Shown: positions 42,326-51,183, counted from the first letter of the stretch. The stretch is DNA of 64,000 bases from JACVRW01 sp963813495 (GCA_963813495.1 CAWEZC010000003.1:1-64000), one strand, 5' to 3'. Program-made: numbers and translations. The notes: generated by a model not told the origin, from the letters alone.

Positions 42326-43015
42326 GTGATCCGAAAGACCCGCAGCCGTGCCGCCGTGGAGGAGCCCCTGGTCGCCGGGGCGGTTCACGGAGTGCGCGCC
42401 TGGACCTTCGAGGGCGAGCGCATCCTCGGCTTGATGCCGGGCCCCCCATGGGAGCCCGGCGGCGAGGCCACCCGAGCGCGCTGCCTGAGCGGCGGCCGGC
42501 ATACCCCTCCCGGACCCGACTGCGGCTGCGGGCTGCACGGCTTCCACCCCTGGTCTCCGCTCGCCTGGCGCGCACTCGAGGCGGTGAAGGAGGAGGACGG
42601 CCCGCAGCACGTCGCGGGCATCGTCGAGGCCTGGGGCAACCTCGAGATCCATGCCGACGGCTTTCGGGCCGAGCAGGCCCGTCCCGTGGCCTTCTTCCTG
42701 CCCGCCACCGCCGGGCCCGGCCACACCGCCGGCGTCTACGGCCTCGCCGGCGCCTACGAGGCGCGCGTGGTGGAGCTGTCGGATGGCCTCGACCTGCCCC
42801 GGGCCGTGGCCGAGCTGGCGCCCGACGCCCTCGACCAGCCCTTCGTCGAAGGGCTGATGCGCGCCGGTTGGGCCGAGCCCCCCAAGGCCACCTTGCCTGA
42901 GCGGCTGAGCGCCTCGGCCGACCTGCTCGCCTTCGCCGTCGGCATCGCGCTGATCCTGGCCATCTGGGGCCTGGTCGCCTACGAGGCGATCAGCCTCCTG
43001 GCCGACCTGCTCTAG
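42326..43015 (+). CDS. Hypothetical protein with Cys/His motif and C-terminal membrane anchor
   Basis: A 229-residue protein of no family I can name with confidence. Residues 50-75 hold CLSGGRHTPPGPDCGCGLHG, a cluster of three Cys and two His that could bind metal. Residues about 95-140 look like a small beta-rich domain (IVEAWGNLEIHADGFRAEQA). Residues about 200-225 are a hydrophobic helix (LLAFAVGIALILAIWGLVAY) that would anchor it by its tail. The GTG at 42326 is the first start in frame. Its end overlaps the end of ribF on the other strand by 26 bases. Confidence 0.65.
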   Translation: MIRKTRSRAAVEEPLVAGAVHGVRAWTFEGERILGLMPGPPWEPGGEATRARCLSGGRHTPPGPDCGCGLHGFHPWSPLAWRALEAVKEEDGPQHVAGIVEAWGNLEIHADGFRAEQARPVAFFLPATAGPGHTAGVYGLAGAYEARVVELSDGLDLPRAVAELAPDALDQPFVEGLMRAGWAEPPKATLPERLSASADLLAFAVGIALILAIWGLVAYEAISLLADLL

Positions 43016-43895
43016 CGAGCTCGCGCTCGCAGATGAGGCGGGCTTCGCCCACGTCGCGGTTCATCTGCACCACCAGCTCGTCCACAGAATCGAAGCGCTT
43101 CTCGCCGCGCAGCCTGTCCAGGAAGGCGATCCGGAGCGTTTCGCCGTAGAGGTCGCCGTCGAAGCCGATCAGATGCGCTTCGACCAGCAGCCCTCGCCCG
43201 GTGACGAAGGTCGGCCGCACCCCCACGTTGACCGCCGCCGGATAGCCGCCGGCCCAGGCCGCATAGACGCCGTGCCCGGGCGTCACGTAGGCGTCGTCGG
43301 GCACGAGGTTGGCGGTGGGCATGCCGAGCGTGCGCCCGCGCTGGTCGCCGTGCACGACCTCGCCCTCGAACAGGAAGGGCTCGCCCAGGAAGTCGGCCGC
43401 CTCGCGCACCTCGCCGGCGGCCACGAGGCCGCGGATGTGGCTGGAGGAGATCGTCTCACCTGCGGCCTCCACCAGCGGGGTGACGCTGGTTTCGAACTCG
43501 GAGTGGGAGCGCAAGAACTCCGGTGTCCCGCGCGCCCCCTTGCCGAAGCGGAAGTTCTCGCCCACGGCCACGCGCCCGGCGCCCAGGCGGTCGATCAGCA
43601 CGTCCTGCACGAACTCCTCGGCGCTCTGCTTGGAGAAGCCTCGGTCGAAGGGGATCACCACCAGCTCGTCCACGCCCAGACCCGCGATCAGGTCACGCTT
43701 GACCGGGAAGGGGCTGATCAGCTTGGGGGTCGCCTCGGGGTGGATCACCGACAGTGGGTGCGGGTCGAAGGTCAGCACGGTGTCCGAGCCCTCGATCACC
43801 GCGCGGTGCCCGCGATGGACGCCGTCGAAGGTGCCGATGGCCACGCGGCGGGGGGCAGAACGCGGCTCGACGTCGTGGAGGGATACGACCTTCAT
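42990..43895 (-). CDS. ribF: Bifunctional riboflavin kinase / FAD synthetase
   Basis: RibF converts riboflavin to FMN and then FAD. The 301 residues comprise the nucleotidyltransferase domain (AIGTFDGVHRGHRAVI; SSSHIRGLVAAGEV) and the flavokinase domain with GRTLGMPTANL and the catalytic-region Glu in LLVEAHLIGFDGDLYGE. Both are complete. The ATG overlaps the truB stop (43892-43895), the standard order after rbfA and truB. Confidence 0.94.
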   Translation of the reverse strand: MKVVSLHDVEPRSAPRRVAIGTFDGVHRGHRAVIEGSDTVLTFDPHPLSVIHPEATPKLISPFPVKRDLIAGLGVDELVVIPFDRGFSKQSAEEFVQDVLIDRLGAGRVAVGENFRFGKGARGTPEFLRSHSEFETSVTPLVEAAGETISSSHIRGLVAAGEVREAADFLGEPFLFEGEVVHGDQRGRTLGMPTANLVPDDAYVTPGHGVYAAWAGGYPAAVNVGVRPTFVTGRGLLVEAHLIGFDGDLYGETLRIAFLDRLRGEKRFDSVDELVVQMNRDVGEARLICERELARAGRPGG

Positions 43896-44698
43896 GCCGG
43901 AGCGAACACTACGACGGGCTGGAGATCACCATCGCGTGGCTCGGCGATCCCCAACAGGCGGCCCTCGTGGGTGAGGCGTACCTGCGCCTCCAGCGCCGCG
44001 CCCGCCGCGACACGTCGCCCGTGGCCCACCGCCTGCGCCTCAGCGGCGTCGAGCTGCCGTTCGGGAAGAAACGCGAGGGCCTCGGACAGCGGCAGGAGCC
44101 GCTCGGGGTCCGCGTCGGCCAGGCGAAACGGGCCGATCGCCGTGCGCTCGAGCTCTTCGCAGTAGGCATCACCGAGATCGGCCACGAGCGCGCGCACGTA
44201 GGTTCCCGCCGAACACACGATCTCGAAGGCGGCGCGCTCGTCGTCGTGCCACAGCAGCTCGGAGCGGTAGACGCTGACCGGCCGAGGCTCGAGCTCCACC
44301 TGCTCGCCGCGGCGGGCCAGCTCGTAGGCCCGGCGCCCCTCCACCTTGACCGCCGAGTACGCGGGCGGGCGCTGCAGCCGGTCCCCCTCCGGGATCTCGA
44401 GGCGCTCGGGCCGGCGGCCGGTCTCGCTGAGCGTGCCGTCGCGGTCCCCCGTGTCCGAGGTCCAGCTCAGCCGGGCCACGGCGCGGTAGGTCTTGGGCAG
44501 CCCCATCAAGAAGCGCTGTGCGCGCGTGGCGCGGCCGACCAGCACCAGCAGCAGACCGGTGGCGAAGGGGTCGAGCGTCCCCGCGTGGCCCACCTTGGTG
44601 CGCCGCGGCAGCGACCGGCGTACGCCGGCCACCACATCGTGCGAGGTGATCCCCGGCGGTTTGTCGAGCAGGAGGACGCCGTCGCCCTCGTGGAGCAT
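43892..44698 (-). CDS. truB: tRNA pseudouridine(55) synthase
   Basis: TruB makes pseudouridine 55 in the tRNA T-loop. The 268 residues contain LLDKPPGITSHDVV, the catalytic Asp in VGHAGTLDPFATGLLLVLVG, PPAYSAVKVEGRRAYELAR and VCSAGTYVRALVADLG. The C-terminal part is a short PUA-like region. It starts one base from the stop of nrnA and overlaps ribF. Confidence 0.95.
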   Translation of the reverse strand: MLHEGDGVLLLDKPPGITSHDVVAGVRRSLPRRTKVGHAGTLDPFATGLLLVLVGRATRAQRFLMGLPKTYRAVARLSWTSDTGDRDGTLSETGRRPERLEIPEGDRLQRPPAYSAVKVEGRRAYELARRGEQVELEPRPVSVYRSELLWHDDERAAFEIVCSAGTYVRALVADLGDAYCEELERTAIGPFRLADADPERLLPLSEALAFLPERQLDAAEAQAVGHGRRVAAGAALEAQVRLTHEGRLLGIAEPRDGDLQPVVVFAPA

Positions 44699-45724
44699 CT
44701 AGTGCGAAGTACCTGGCTCGGCCGGGTGCGTGCGATCGCCCAGCTGCTCGCCCACGTAGGACCGCAGCCGCTCCACGAGCTCGCCGAAGGGCAGGCTCGT
44801 GGAGAACCCGGCGGCCTGGGGATGGCCCCCGCCGCCGAACTCGCGGGCGATGCGCGACACATCGACGCTGCCGTCGGTGGCCCGCAGGCTGACCTTGCGC
44901 ATGCCGTCGCGGTCGGCGGCCAGCAGCTCGCGCACCAGCACCGCGATCTTGGTCCCCTCCACGGCGCGTATCTGGTCCACCACGCCCTCCGAATCGGTCT
45001 CGAGCGCGCCCGTCTCCGCGTAGTCCTGTTTGGTGAGCTGGGAGAGCGTCATCGTGCCCCCGTCGAAGCGCTCGACGCTGGCCAGCGCGCGCTGAAGGAT
45101 CTGCAGGCGGCGGAAGGGCAGGTCCTCCCACAGGCGCCGGTACACCTGGTGGGGGCGTACCCCGGCCTCGATCAGCTCGGCCGCCATCCGGTGGGACTCG
45201 GCCGAGGTGTTCTCGTACATGAAGCGCCCGGTGTCGGTGATGAGGCCAACGTAGAGAGCGTCCGCGATGCCCGGCGTGATCTCCGCGCCCATATCCTTGG
45301 AGAGGCGCCAGACGATCTCGGCGGTGCTGGAGGCCTCCGGCATCACGAGGTTCACCGTGCCGAAGCGGGTGTTGTCGTGGTGATGGTCGATGTTGAGGAT
45401 GTGAAGACCCTCGGCCTGCAGGAAGTCGACCGGCATGCGGTCGATGTTGCCGCAGTCGAGGAAGACGATGGTGCGCTCGGCCACGTCCTCGGGCGGAGCG
45501 CCCACCAGGCCGTCGAAGGTGAAACCGCGGTATTCCCAGGGCAGCGGGAACTCGTCGGGCGACATGTACATCAGCGAGTCCTTGCCGAGCTGCTCGAGCA
45601 GCCGGTGCATGGCCAGCAGCGAGCCCAGGGCGTCACCGTCGGGGTTCTCGTGCGTGGTCAGCAGCAGCCTGTCGGAGTCCCGCAGTTCCTGCAGCACCTG
45701 CTCCTGCTCGGTGGCGATGCTCAC
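44699..45724 (-). CDS. nrnA: DHH-family nanoRNase / pAp phosphatase
   Basis: NrnA degrades very short RNAs and dephosphorylates 3'-phosphoadenosine 5'-phosphate. The 341 residues have the metal motifs TTHENPDGDALGSLLA, VFLDCGN and NIDHHHDNTRFG, and the DHHA1 substrate loop FGGGGHPQAAGFS near the end. Length is normal. It overlaps rbfA by four bases, as in most actinobacteria. It would finish the oligonucleotides left by RNase Y, RNase J and PNPase. Confidence 0.92.
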   Translation of the reverse strand: MSIATEQEQVLQELRDSDRLLLTTHENPDGDALGSLLAMHRLLEQLGKDSLMYMSPDEFPLPWEYRGFTFDGLVGAPPEDVAERTIVFLDCGNIDRMPVDFLQAEGLHILNIDHHHDNTRFGTVNLVMPEASSTAEIVWRLSKDMGAEITPGIADALYVGLITDTGRFMYENTSAESHRMAAELIEAGVRPHQVYRRLWEDLPFRRLQILQRALASVERFDGGTMTLSQLTKQDYAETGALETDSEGVVDQIRAVEGTKIAVLVRELLAADRDGMRKVSLRATDGSVDVSRIAREFGGGGHPQAAGFSTSLPFGELVERLRSYVGEQLGDRTHPAEPGTSH

Positions 45725-46056
45725 TGCTCGTCGTCCAGGAGCTCGGTGATGCGCATGCCGCGATCGACGGATTCGTCGAAGACGAACTCCAGCGTCGGCG
45801 TGCGCTTCATGCGCAGCTGCGTGCCGACCTCCTGCTGCAATACCCCGTGCGCGGACTCGAGTCCCGCGAGCGTCGTGGCGCGGGCGTCCTCGTCCCCGAG
45901 AACGCTCACGTATACGCGGGCATGCCGCAGGTCAGGGCTGGTGTCAACGGCAGTCACGGTCACGAATCCTATGCGCGGGTCTCGCAGTCCCTCGGCGATT
46001 CTCGCTGAGACGACCTCACGGACCGCCTCGTTCACCCGACGCATGCGTTCGGTCAT
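45721..46056 (-). CDS. rbfA: Ribosome-binding factor A
   Basis: RbfA helps mature the 16S rRNA 5' end and cold adaptation. The 111 residues form a KH-like domain with MRRVNEAVREVVSARIAEGL, GFVTVTAVDTSPDLRHARVYVSV and the closing TPTLEFVFDESVDRGMRI. It lies in the canonical infB-DUF503-rbfA-nrnA order and starts one base from the DUF503 stop. Confidence 0.93.
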   Translation of the reverse strand: MTERMRRVNEAVREVVSARIAEGLRDPRIGFVTVTAVDTSPDLRHARVYVSVLGDEDARATTLAGLESAHGVLQQEVGTQLRMKRTPTLEFVFDESVDRGMRITELLDDEQ

Positions 46057-46057
46057 C

Positions 46058-46357
46058 CTAGAGAAGGTCCTTCTTCGACTTCAGTTGGCATTCCACCCTT
46101 GCCCCCTGAGGAAACATAGAGTGGACATAGCGCTCGACGGCCTCGGCTCTGTGCCGGACCTCGGCGGCTTCGCGTCCCACGAGAGCCGCGGTGAGCTCCG
46201 AGCGCTGCCACAGATCGTGATGGTCGGTCTCGGCGACAGCGGCGCCGAAGCGCCGCTGCAGCTGGGCCTTGATCGGCGCCAGCTCCTTGCGCTTCCCCTT
46301 AAGGCTCCCGGTGTCGGGAAAGTGGAGCTGGATCTCGATCAGGCAGACGAAGCTCAA
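46058..46357 (-). CDS. DUF503 (YlxP-like) protein
   Basis: A 99-residue single-domain protein of the DUF503 family found between infB and rbfA. The family block is LHFPDTGSLKGKRKELAPIK, followed by GAAVAETDHHDLWQRSELT. Function is unknown; a role with the ribosome or translation is suspected from location. The start is TTG at 46357, overlapping the infB stop as TTGA, which gives the conserved lead Leu-Ile-Glu-Ile-Gln. Confidence 0.88.
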   Translation of the reverse strand: MSFVCLIEIQLHFPDTGSLKGKRKELAPIKAQLQRRFGAAVAETDHHDLWQRSELTAALVGREAAEVRHRAEAVERYVHSMFPQGARVECQLKSKKDLL

Positions 46358-48897
46358 GAGAGCGTCTGCTCGACCCTTCGTGTCTCGTAGGCCTCGATCA
46401 CGTCCCCCTCCTTGGGATCGGGGTAGTTCTCGAGCACGATTCCGCATTCCATTCCCGCAGTGACCTCGCGCACGTCGTCCTTGAACCGGCGCAGAGAGCC
46501 GATGCGGCCGTTGTAGACCACGGTGCCGTCGCGCACCAGGCGACACTGGGCGCCGCGCCGGATCACGCCATCGGTGACGTAGCAGCCGGCGATCGTGCCC
46601 ACGCGGGAGGCCTTGAAGGTCGCCCGCACCTCCGCGGTGCCGACCTGGTCCTCGACCTCGACGGCCTCGAGCAGGCCCTCCATCGCGTCGCGCAGGTCCT
46701 GCACGATGTTGTAGATGACCGAGTAGGTCCGGATCTCGACGCCCTCTTGGTCGGCCACCTGGGCCGCGTTGCCCACCGGCCGAACGTTGAAGCCGATGAT
46801 CACGCCGTCGGAGGCCGAGGCGAGCATCACGTCCGACTCGGCGATGCCGCCGACCCCTTCGCGAATGATGTTGACCTGCACCTGGTCCTGGGGCAGGCGC
46901 ACGATCTCGTCGGCCAGCGCCTCGAGCGAACCGGCCACGTCGGCCTTGAGCACGAGGTTGAACTCCTTCTCGCCGCGCTCGGCGCGAGCCAGCACGTCCT
47001 CGAGCGACACGCGCCGGCGCGCCTGGCGGGCCAGCGCCTCCTGCTTCATGCGAATCGAGCGCTCGTTGGCCACGCGCTTGGCCTCGCGGTCGTTCTCCAC
47101 CACGCGGAAGGGCTCGCCCGCATCCGGCACACCGTCGAAACCGAGGATCTCCACGGGGGTGCCCGGGGTGGCCTCCTCGACGCGCGTGCCGCGGAAGTCG
47201 TTCATCGCGCGCACACGGCCCCACGTGTCGCCCGCCACCACGGAGTCACCCACGCGCATGCGGCCGCGGTGGATCAGCAGGGTCACGGTGGCGCCCCGTC
47301 CCGGGTCGAGCCGTGACTCGATGACGAAGCCCGACGCCGCCGTGTCCGGGTTGGCCCGCAGCTCCTGGATCTCGGCCAGGGTGACCAGCGTCTCGAGCAG
47401 GTCCTCGAGGTTCTGATGGGTCTTGGCCGACACGTCGACGAACTCGGTGTCGCCGCCCCAGTCGGCCGGCGTCAGACCCTGCTGGGCCAGCTCGCCGCGG
47501 ACGCGGTTGGGGTCCGCGCCGTCCTTGTCGATCTTGTTGACGGCGACCATCACGGGCACGCCGGCCGCCTTGGCGTGGTCGATCGCCTCGACGGTCTGCG
47601 GCATGACGCCGTCGTCGGCTGCCACCACGATCACCGCGATGTCGGTGACCTTGGCGCCGCGGGCGCGCATGGCCGTGAAGGCCTCGTGGCCGGGAGTGTC
47701 GAGGAAGGTGATGGTGTGGTCGTCGTGGTGGACCTGGTACGCACCGATGTGCTGGGTGATGCCGCCCGCCTCGCCTGCGGCCACCTCGGTTTCGCGGATC
47801 GCGTCGAGCAGCGACGTCTTGCCGTGGTCGACGTGGCCCATGATCGTGATCACCGGAGGCCGCTCGATCAACTCGTCGTCGGTGTCCTCGTAGGCCGGCT
47901 CCGGCTCGACCTCCTCGGCCGCCGAGACCATGTCCACCTTCTTGTCGAAGCTCTCGGCCAGCACCTGAACGGCGTCATCGGAGAGTGTCTGGGTGAGCGT
48001 GGCCATCTCGCCCAGCTCCATCAGCTTCTTGATCACCTCGGGCGCCGTCAGCTGCAGGGACTCGGCGACCTCCTTGACCGTCGAGCCCGAGCGCACCGGC
48101 ACCGCCGGGTCCTCAGCCTGCTCGGCCTCCAGCCGCGCCTGCGCCTCCGCCTCGAGATCGGGCTCGACCCACTGGGGCCGGCGCCTGCGCCCGCGCCCGC
48201 GGCGCGGGGGCTGCGACTGCTGCGGCGGGCCGGGACGGTCACGCCGGGAAGCCTGGGAATCGATGACCACGCGCCTGCGCCGGCCGCCTCCTCCACCGCC
48301 GCCGTCGTTGCCGCCGCCCTCGCCGGCGCGGCCTCCGCGCGTGGGGCGCGCTCCGCCGCGGCCGCCGGGAGCGCCACCGGCCGTCTGGCCGCCACCCGCA
48401 CCCCCCTGACGCTGCCCGCCACCCCGCGACCCGCCTTGCGACGAGGGCTCACCCGGCGGAGGAGCGTCCTGAAGGATCCTGGGTCCGCGGCCTTCCGGAC
48501 CGGCCCGGCGCACCTCGCCCTCCGGAGCCGGTGGGCGCTCGATGGAGGGACGCTGGGGAGCAGCGCCGGACTTGGGGCGAGAACCGCCCTTGGCGGGCTG
48601 CTCGGCCTTGCCGCCGCCGGCTGATTCGTCCGCCGTCGCGGCGGGCGCCTCTGACGCGGGCGCGGCGGGGGCCGGAGGGGCCTCGACCACGGCGGCCGGA
48701 GCCTCGGCCGCCGGGGCGGAAGTCTGGTCGGCGCCGTTGGGTGCGGCGCCGTTGCCGAAGGCGCGAGCAGCGTCGGTCTCCTCGACGCTGGATGCCGCGG
48801 CCGTGACCTTGAGGCCGGCCTGCTGGAGCACCTGGAGAGCCTCTTTCGAGGTGATCCCCCTCTCCTTGGCTATCTCGTGGACTCGCTTCTTCGCCAT
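46354..48897 (-). CDS. infB: Translation initiation factor IF-2
   Basis: IF-2 positions fMet-tRNA on the ribosome using GTP. The 847 residues have an IF2_N domain (VHEIAKERGITSKEALQVLQ), a low-complexity Ala/Pro/Gly/Arg region (about 35-250), a second IF2_N domain, then the G domain with GHVDHGKTSLLDAI, DTPGHEAFT and VNKIDKDGADPN, and the complete C-terminal domains. The Gly/Arg linker (for example GGGRRRRVV) is typical of high-GC actinobacteria. ylxR overlaps its start by 28 bases. Confidence 0.96.
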   Translation of the reverse strand: MAKKRVHEIAKERGITSKEALQVLQQAGLKVTAAASSVEETDAARAFGNGAAPNGADQTSAPAAEAPAAVVEAPPAPAAPASEAPAATADESAGGGKAEQPAKGGSRPKSGAAPQRPSIERPPAPEGEVRRAGPEGRGPRILQDAPPPGEPSSQGGSRGGGQRQGGAGGGQTAGGAPGGRGGARPTRGGRAGEGGGNDGGGGGGGRRRRVVIDSQASRRDRPGPPQQSQPPRRGRGRRRRPQWVEPDLEAEAQARLEAEQAEDPAVPVRSGSTVKEVAESLQLTAPEVIKKLMELGEMATLTQTLSDDAVQVLAESFDKKVDMVSAAEEVEPEPAYEDTDDELIERPPVITIMGHVDHGKTSLLDAIRETEVAAGEAGGITQHIGAYQVHHDDHTITFLDTPGHEAFTAMRARGAKVTDIAVIVVAADDGVMPQTVEAIDHAKAAGVPVMVAVNKIDKDGADPNRVRGELAQQGLTPADWGGDTEFVDVSAKTHQNLEDLLETLVTLAEIQELRANPDTAASGFVIESRLDPGRGATVTLLIHRGRMRVGDSVVAGDTWGRVRAMNDFRGTRVEEATPGTPVEILGFDGVPDAGEPFRVVENDREAKRVANERSIRMKQEALARQARRRVSLEDVLARAERGEKEFNLVLKADVAGSLEALADEIVRLPQDQVQVNIIREGVGGIAESDVMLASASDGVIIGFNVRPVGNAAQVADQEGVEIRTYSVIYNIVQDLRDAMEGLLEAVEVEDQVGTAEVRATFKASRVGTIAGCYVTDGVIRRGAQCRLVRDGTVVYNGRIGSLRRFKDDVREVTAGMECGIVLENYPDPKEGDVIEAYETRRVEQTLS

Positions 48898-49139
48898 TCG
48901 TGAATTGATTCTATGGTCTCCGGTTCAAGGGCCACGGGCGCCCGGAAGGAACGGGCCAGTGGGCGCCCCGTGGCGAGGTTAGCGGCACAGTCAGGGTCAG
49001 AGCAGACGTACGCGCCGCGTCCGTGCGCCTGCGCGGCGGGGTCCGGGCGGACCGCGCCGTCCTCGCCGCGTACCAGCCGCAGGAGCTCTCGCTTGGGTAG
49101 CGAGCGCCCGCACGCGACGCAGCGGCGTAGGGGTTCTAC
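48870..49139 (-). CDS. ylxR: YlxR (DUF448) nucleic-acid-binding protein
   Basis: A protein of about 89 residues with the YlxR core: RRCVACGRSLPKRELLRLVR, then GRGAYVCSDPDCAANLA and a basic end. YlxR proteins bind RNA or nucleoid and have been linked to RNase P. It lies between nusA and infB as usual. No ATG, GTG or TTG exists in frame before the first conserved Arg-Arg-Cys; the nearest placement analogous to its neighbours is GTA at 49139, overlapping the nusA stop as GTAG. The start is therefore uncertain. The C terminus overlaps infB. Confidence 0.85.
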   Translation of the reverse strand, partial: VEPLRRCVACGRSLPKRELLRLVRGEDGAVRPDPAAQAHGRGAYVCSDPDCAANLATGRPLARSFRAPVALEPETIESIHEWRRSESTR

Positions 49140-50668
49140 TTTTCCCCCGCCTCCTCGGCCTCGGCGGGTGTCTCGCCGATCTCCACGTCGGCCTCGACGG
49201 CCTCGATAGCACCGTCCTCGAGCAGCTCTTCGGCCGCGGGGTCGGGGGCGATGTCCTGTGACGAGGGCAGATCGGCCTCGATCTCCTCCACGACCGCGTG
49301 CTCGGCGTCCTCGGCCACCGGCTCGGGCAGGTCGACCTCGTCGGCCGCCTCCGCCGGCTCGCCCTCTTCGGGCTGCTCGCCGCCGGCGCCGTTGGCGCCC
49401 TCCTCGGGCGGCACGAGGTAGTCGGTGCCCTTCTCGGCCAATTCCTGGTGGGAAGGCAGGCCGCAGTAGCGCGAACCGGGCAGGGAGGCGTTGGGGCAGC
49501 GCTTGCCGTTGGCCAGGATGGCGGCGCAACGGCCCGAGACCTCCTCCTCCTGGTAGCCCATCTCCGCCTCTTCCTCGGCGAACTCCGTCTCGGAGCGGAT
49601 GTCCACGCGCCAGCCGGTCAGCCGGGCGGCGAGGCGGGCATTGAGCCCATCCTTGCCGATCGCCAGAGAGAGCTGGTCGTCGGGCACGATCACCGTGGCC
49701 TGCTTGGCCTCGTCGTCCACGAGCACCTCGCGCACGCGCGCCGGCGAGAGCGCCTTGGCGACGAAGCGCGCGGGCTCCTCGTTGAAGGGGATGATGTCGA
49801 TCTTCTCGCCGCGCAGCTCGGACACGACCATGCGCACGCGCGAGCCGCGCGGGCCCACGCAGGCGCCTACGGGGTCGACCCCCGACGCGTGCGAGACGAC
49901 GGCGATCTTCGAGCGGTAGCCCGGCTCGCGGGCGACGTTCTGGATCTCCACGAGACCATCGGCGATTTCCGGCACCTCGAGCTCGAACAGGGCGCGGATC
50001 AGCTCGGGCGAGCGCCGCGACACGATGATCGAGGGACCCTTGGCCTGATTGGAGACGTCGGTGATGATCGCCTTCACTCGCTGGCCGTGGTCGTAGCGCT
50101 CACCGTGCACCTGCTCGCCGCGCGGCAGCAGGGCCTCGACCCGCTCGCGCAGCTGCACGAGCGTGTAGCGCGAGTCGGACTGCTGGACGATGCCGGTGAT
50201 GAGCTCGCCGAGGCGGTCCTCGTACTCGTCGAACACGTTGTCGCGCTCGGCCTCGCGAATGCGCTGCAGGATCACCTGCTTGGCCGTCTGGGCGGCGATG
50301 CGGCCGAAGTTGTCGGGCGTGACGTCGCGTTCCTCGATCTGGTCGCGGTACTGCATCAGCCGCTCCTGGTCGATCTCGGGCGGCTCGGGATAGACCATCT
50401 CGCCGGTCTCCGGATCGACCGTCGGCTCACCGGCCTCCTCCTCGACCTCGTCCAGGAGCTGCTCCTCGAGGTCGGGCGGCAGGATCAGTTCGTAGACGCG
50501 GAAGTCGCCGCTGTCACGGTCCACCTCAACGCGCGCGTACTTCGCCGCCTCGGGCGTCTTCTTGTAGGCCGACAGGAGCGCATCCTCCAGCGCCGCCATC
50601 AGGCGATCGGCCGAGATTCCCTTTTCGCGCTCGAGGACCCCTACGGCCTCCACGATCTCCTTGGTCAT
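49136..50668 (-). CDS. nusA: Transcription factor NusA with an added Cys/His module and acidic tail
   Basis: NusA binds RNA polymerase and controls pausing, termination and antitermination. The 510 residues contain the N-terminal RNAP-binding domain, S1 (about 145-210) and two KH domains (GACVGPRGSRVRMVVSELRG; LAIGKDGLNARLAARLTGW). After KH2 there is GRCAAILANGKRCPNASLPG followed by SRYCGLPSHQ (about residues 370-400): three Cys and a Cys/His end spaced like a small zinc knuckle. A strongly acidic tail of about 100 residues completes it. The ATG overlaps the rimP stop. Confidence 0.93.
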   Translation of the reverse strand: MTKEIVEAVGVLEREKGISADRLMAALEDALLSAYKKTPEAAKYARVEVDRDSGDFRVYELILPPDLEEQLLDEVEEEAGEPTVDPETGEMVYPEPPEIDQERLMQYRDQIEERDVTPDNFGRIAAQTAKQVILQRIREAERDNVFDEYEDRLGELITGIVQQSDSRYTLVQLRERVEALLPRGEQVHGERYDHGQRVKAIITDVSNQAKGPSIIVSRRSPELIRALFELEVPEIADGLVEIQNVAREPGYRSKIAVVSHASGVDPVGACVGPRGSRVRMVVSELRGEKIDIIPFNEEPARFVAKALSPARVREVLVDDEAKQATVIVPDDQLSLAIGKDGLNARLAARLTGWRVDIRSETEFAEEEAEMGYQEEEVSGRCAAILANGKRCPNASLPGSRYCGLPSHQELAEKGTDYLVPPEEGANGAGGEQPEEGEPAEAADEVDLPEPVAEDAEHAVVEEIEADLPSSQDIAPDPAAEELLEDGAIEAVEADVEIGETPAEAEEAGEK

Positions 50669-51093
50669 CCGCCCCCCTCGAGCAGGTTGCTTCGATTGAT
50701 GTCCGCGTACGGGATCGACACGACCCCGTCGTCGGCAGCGACGGTCACGGCGTCGTCGCTGGCGCCGACGAGCTCCCCGGTGAAGCTCTTGTGGCCGTCC
50801 CTGGGCTCGCGCAGCCGCACGCGGGCGCGCCGTCCCAGGAAGCGCCGGAAGTGGTCCGGCTTGGTCAGCAGCCGCTGCGGCCCGGGCGACGAGACCTCCA
50901 GCGCGTAGTCGGCCAGCAGGTCCCCGAGCTGGTGCGTGACGCGCTCGCAGAGAGCGAGCGACACGCCATCGGGATGGTCGATGTACAGCCGCAGCCGATC
51001 CGGCCCCACCTTCTCGCATGCGAGCAGCTCAACGTCCGGCTCCATCGTGGTGAGCCGCTGCTCGATGTCGTGCTGTAGGGGATCGGTCTGCAT
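50665..51093 (-). CDS. rimP: Ribosome maturation factor RimP
   Basis: RimP assists 30S assembly. The 142 residues carry the N-terminal domain with LRLYIDHPDGVSLALCERVT and YALEVSSPGPQRLLTKPDHF, and a C-terminal Sm-like barrel (VVSIPYADINRSNLL). It is the first gene of the rimP-nusA-ylxR-infB operon. The ATG at 51093 gives the family's usual N terminus, yet there is no Shine-Dalgarno sequence: the ten bases before it directly follow the T-run of a terminator-like hairpin. Confidence 0.93.
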   Translation of the reverse strand: MQTDPLQHDIEQRLTTMEPDVELLACEKVGPDRLRLYIDHPDGVSLALCERVTHQLGDLLADYALEVSSPGPQRLLTKPDHFRRFLGRRARVRLREPRDGHKSFTGELVGASDDAVTVAADDGVVSIPYADINRSNLLEGGG

Positions 51094-51102
51094 CAGATAT
51101 AG

Positions 51103-51127
51103 AAAAAGGTGGGCTGCGAAGCCCACC
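51103..51127 (-). terminator. Intrinsic terminator-like hairpin (possible attenuator) in the rimP leader
   Basis: On the minus strand, an 8-base perfect GC-rich stem (51120-51127 with 51108-51115) closes a TTCG loop and is followed by TTTTT (51107-51103). This is a textbook intrinsic terminator. It ends nine bases before the rimP ATG and lies downstream of a TATAAT element, so it sits between a promoter and the operon it precedes. It could also end transcripts of the aldehyde dehydrogenase operon upstream. Confidence 0.8.
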
Positions 51128-51183
51128 TCCAGGCGCGGACCCGGGAGGGCACCGCGTACGACTGAAAGTCCTAGCGACCGACG

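Noticed and set aside
48000..48700. Tandem repeat or CRISPR-like pattern in the Gly/Arg-rich part of infB
   Set aside because: Low-complexity coding sequence of the IF-2 linker; there is no fixed repeat unit or spacer.
51093..51103. Leaderless transcription of rimP from TATATC just before its ATG
   Set aside because: The element lies only three bases from the ATG, so transcription would begin after the start codon.
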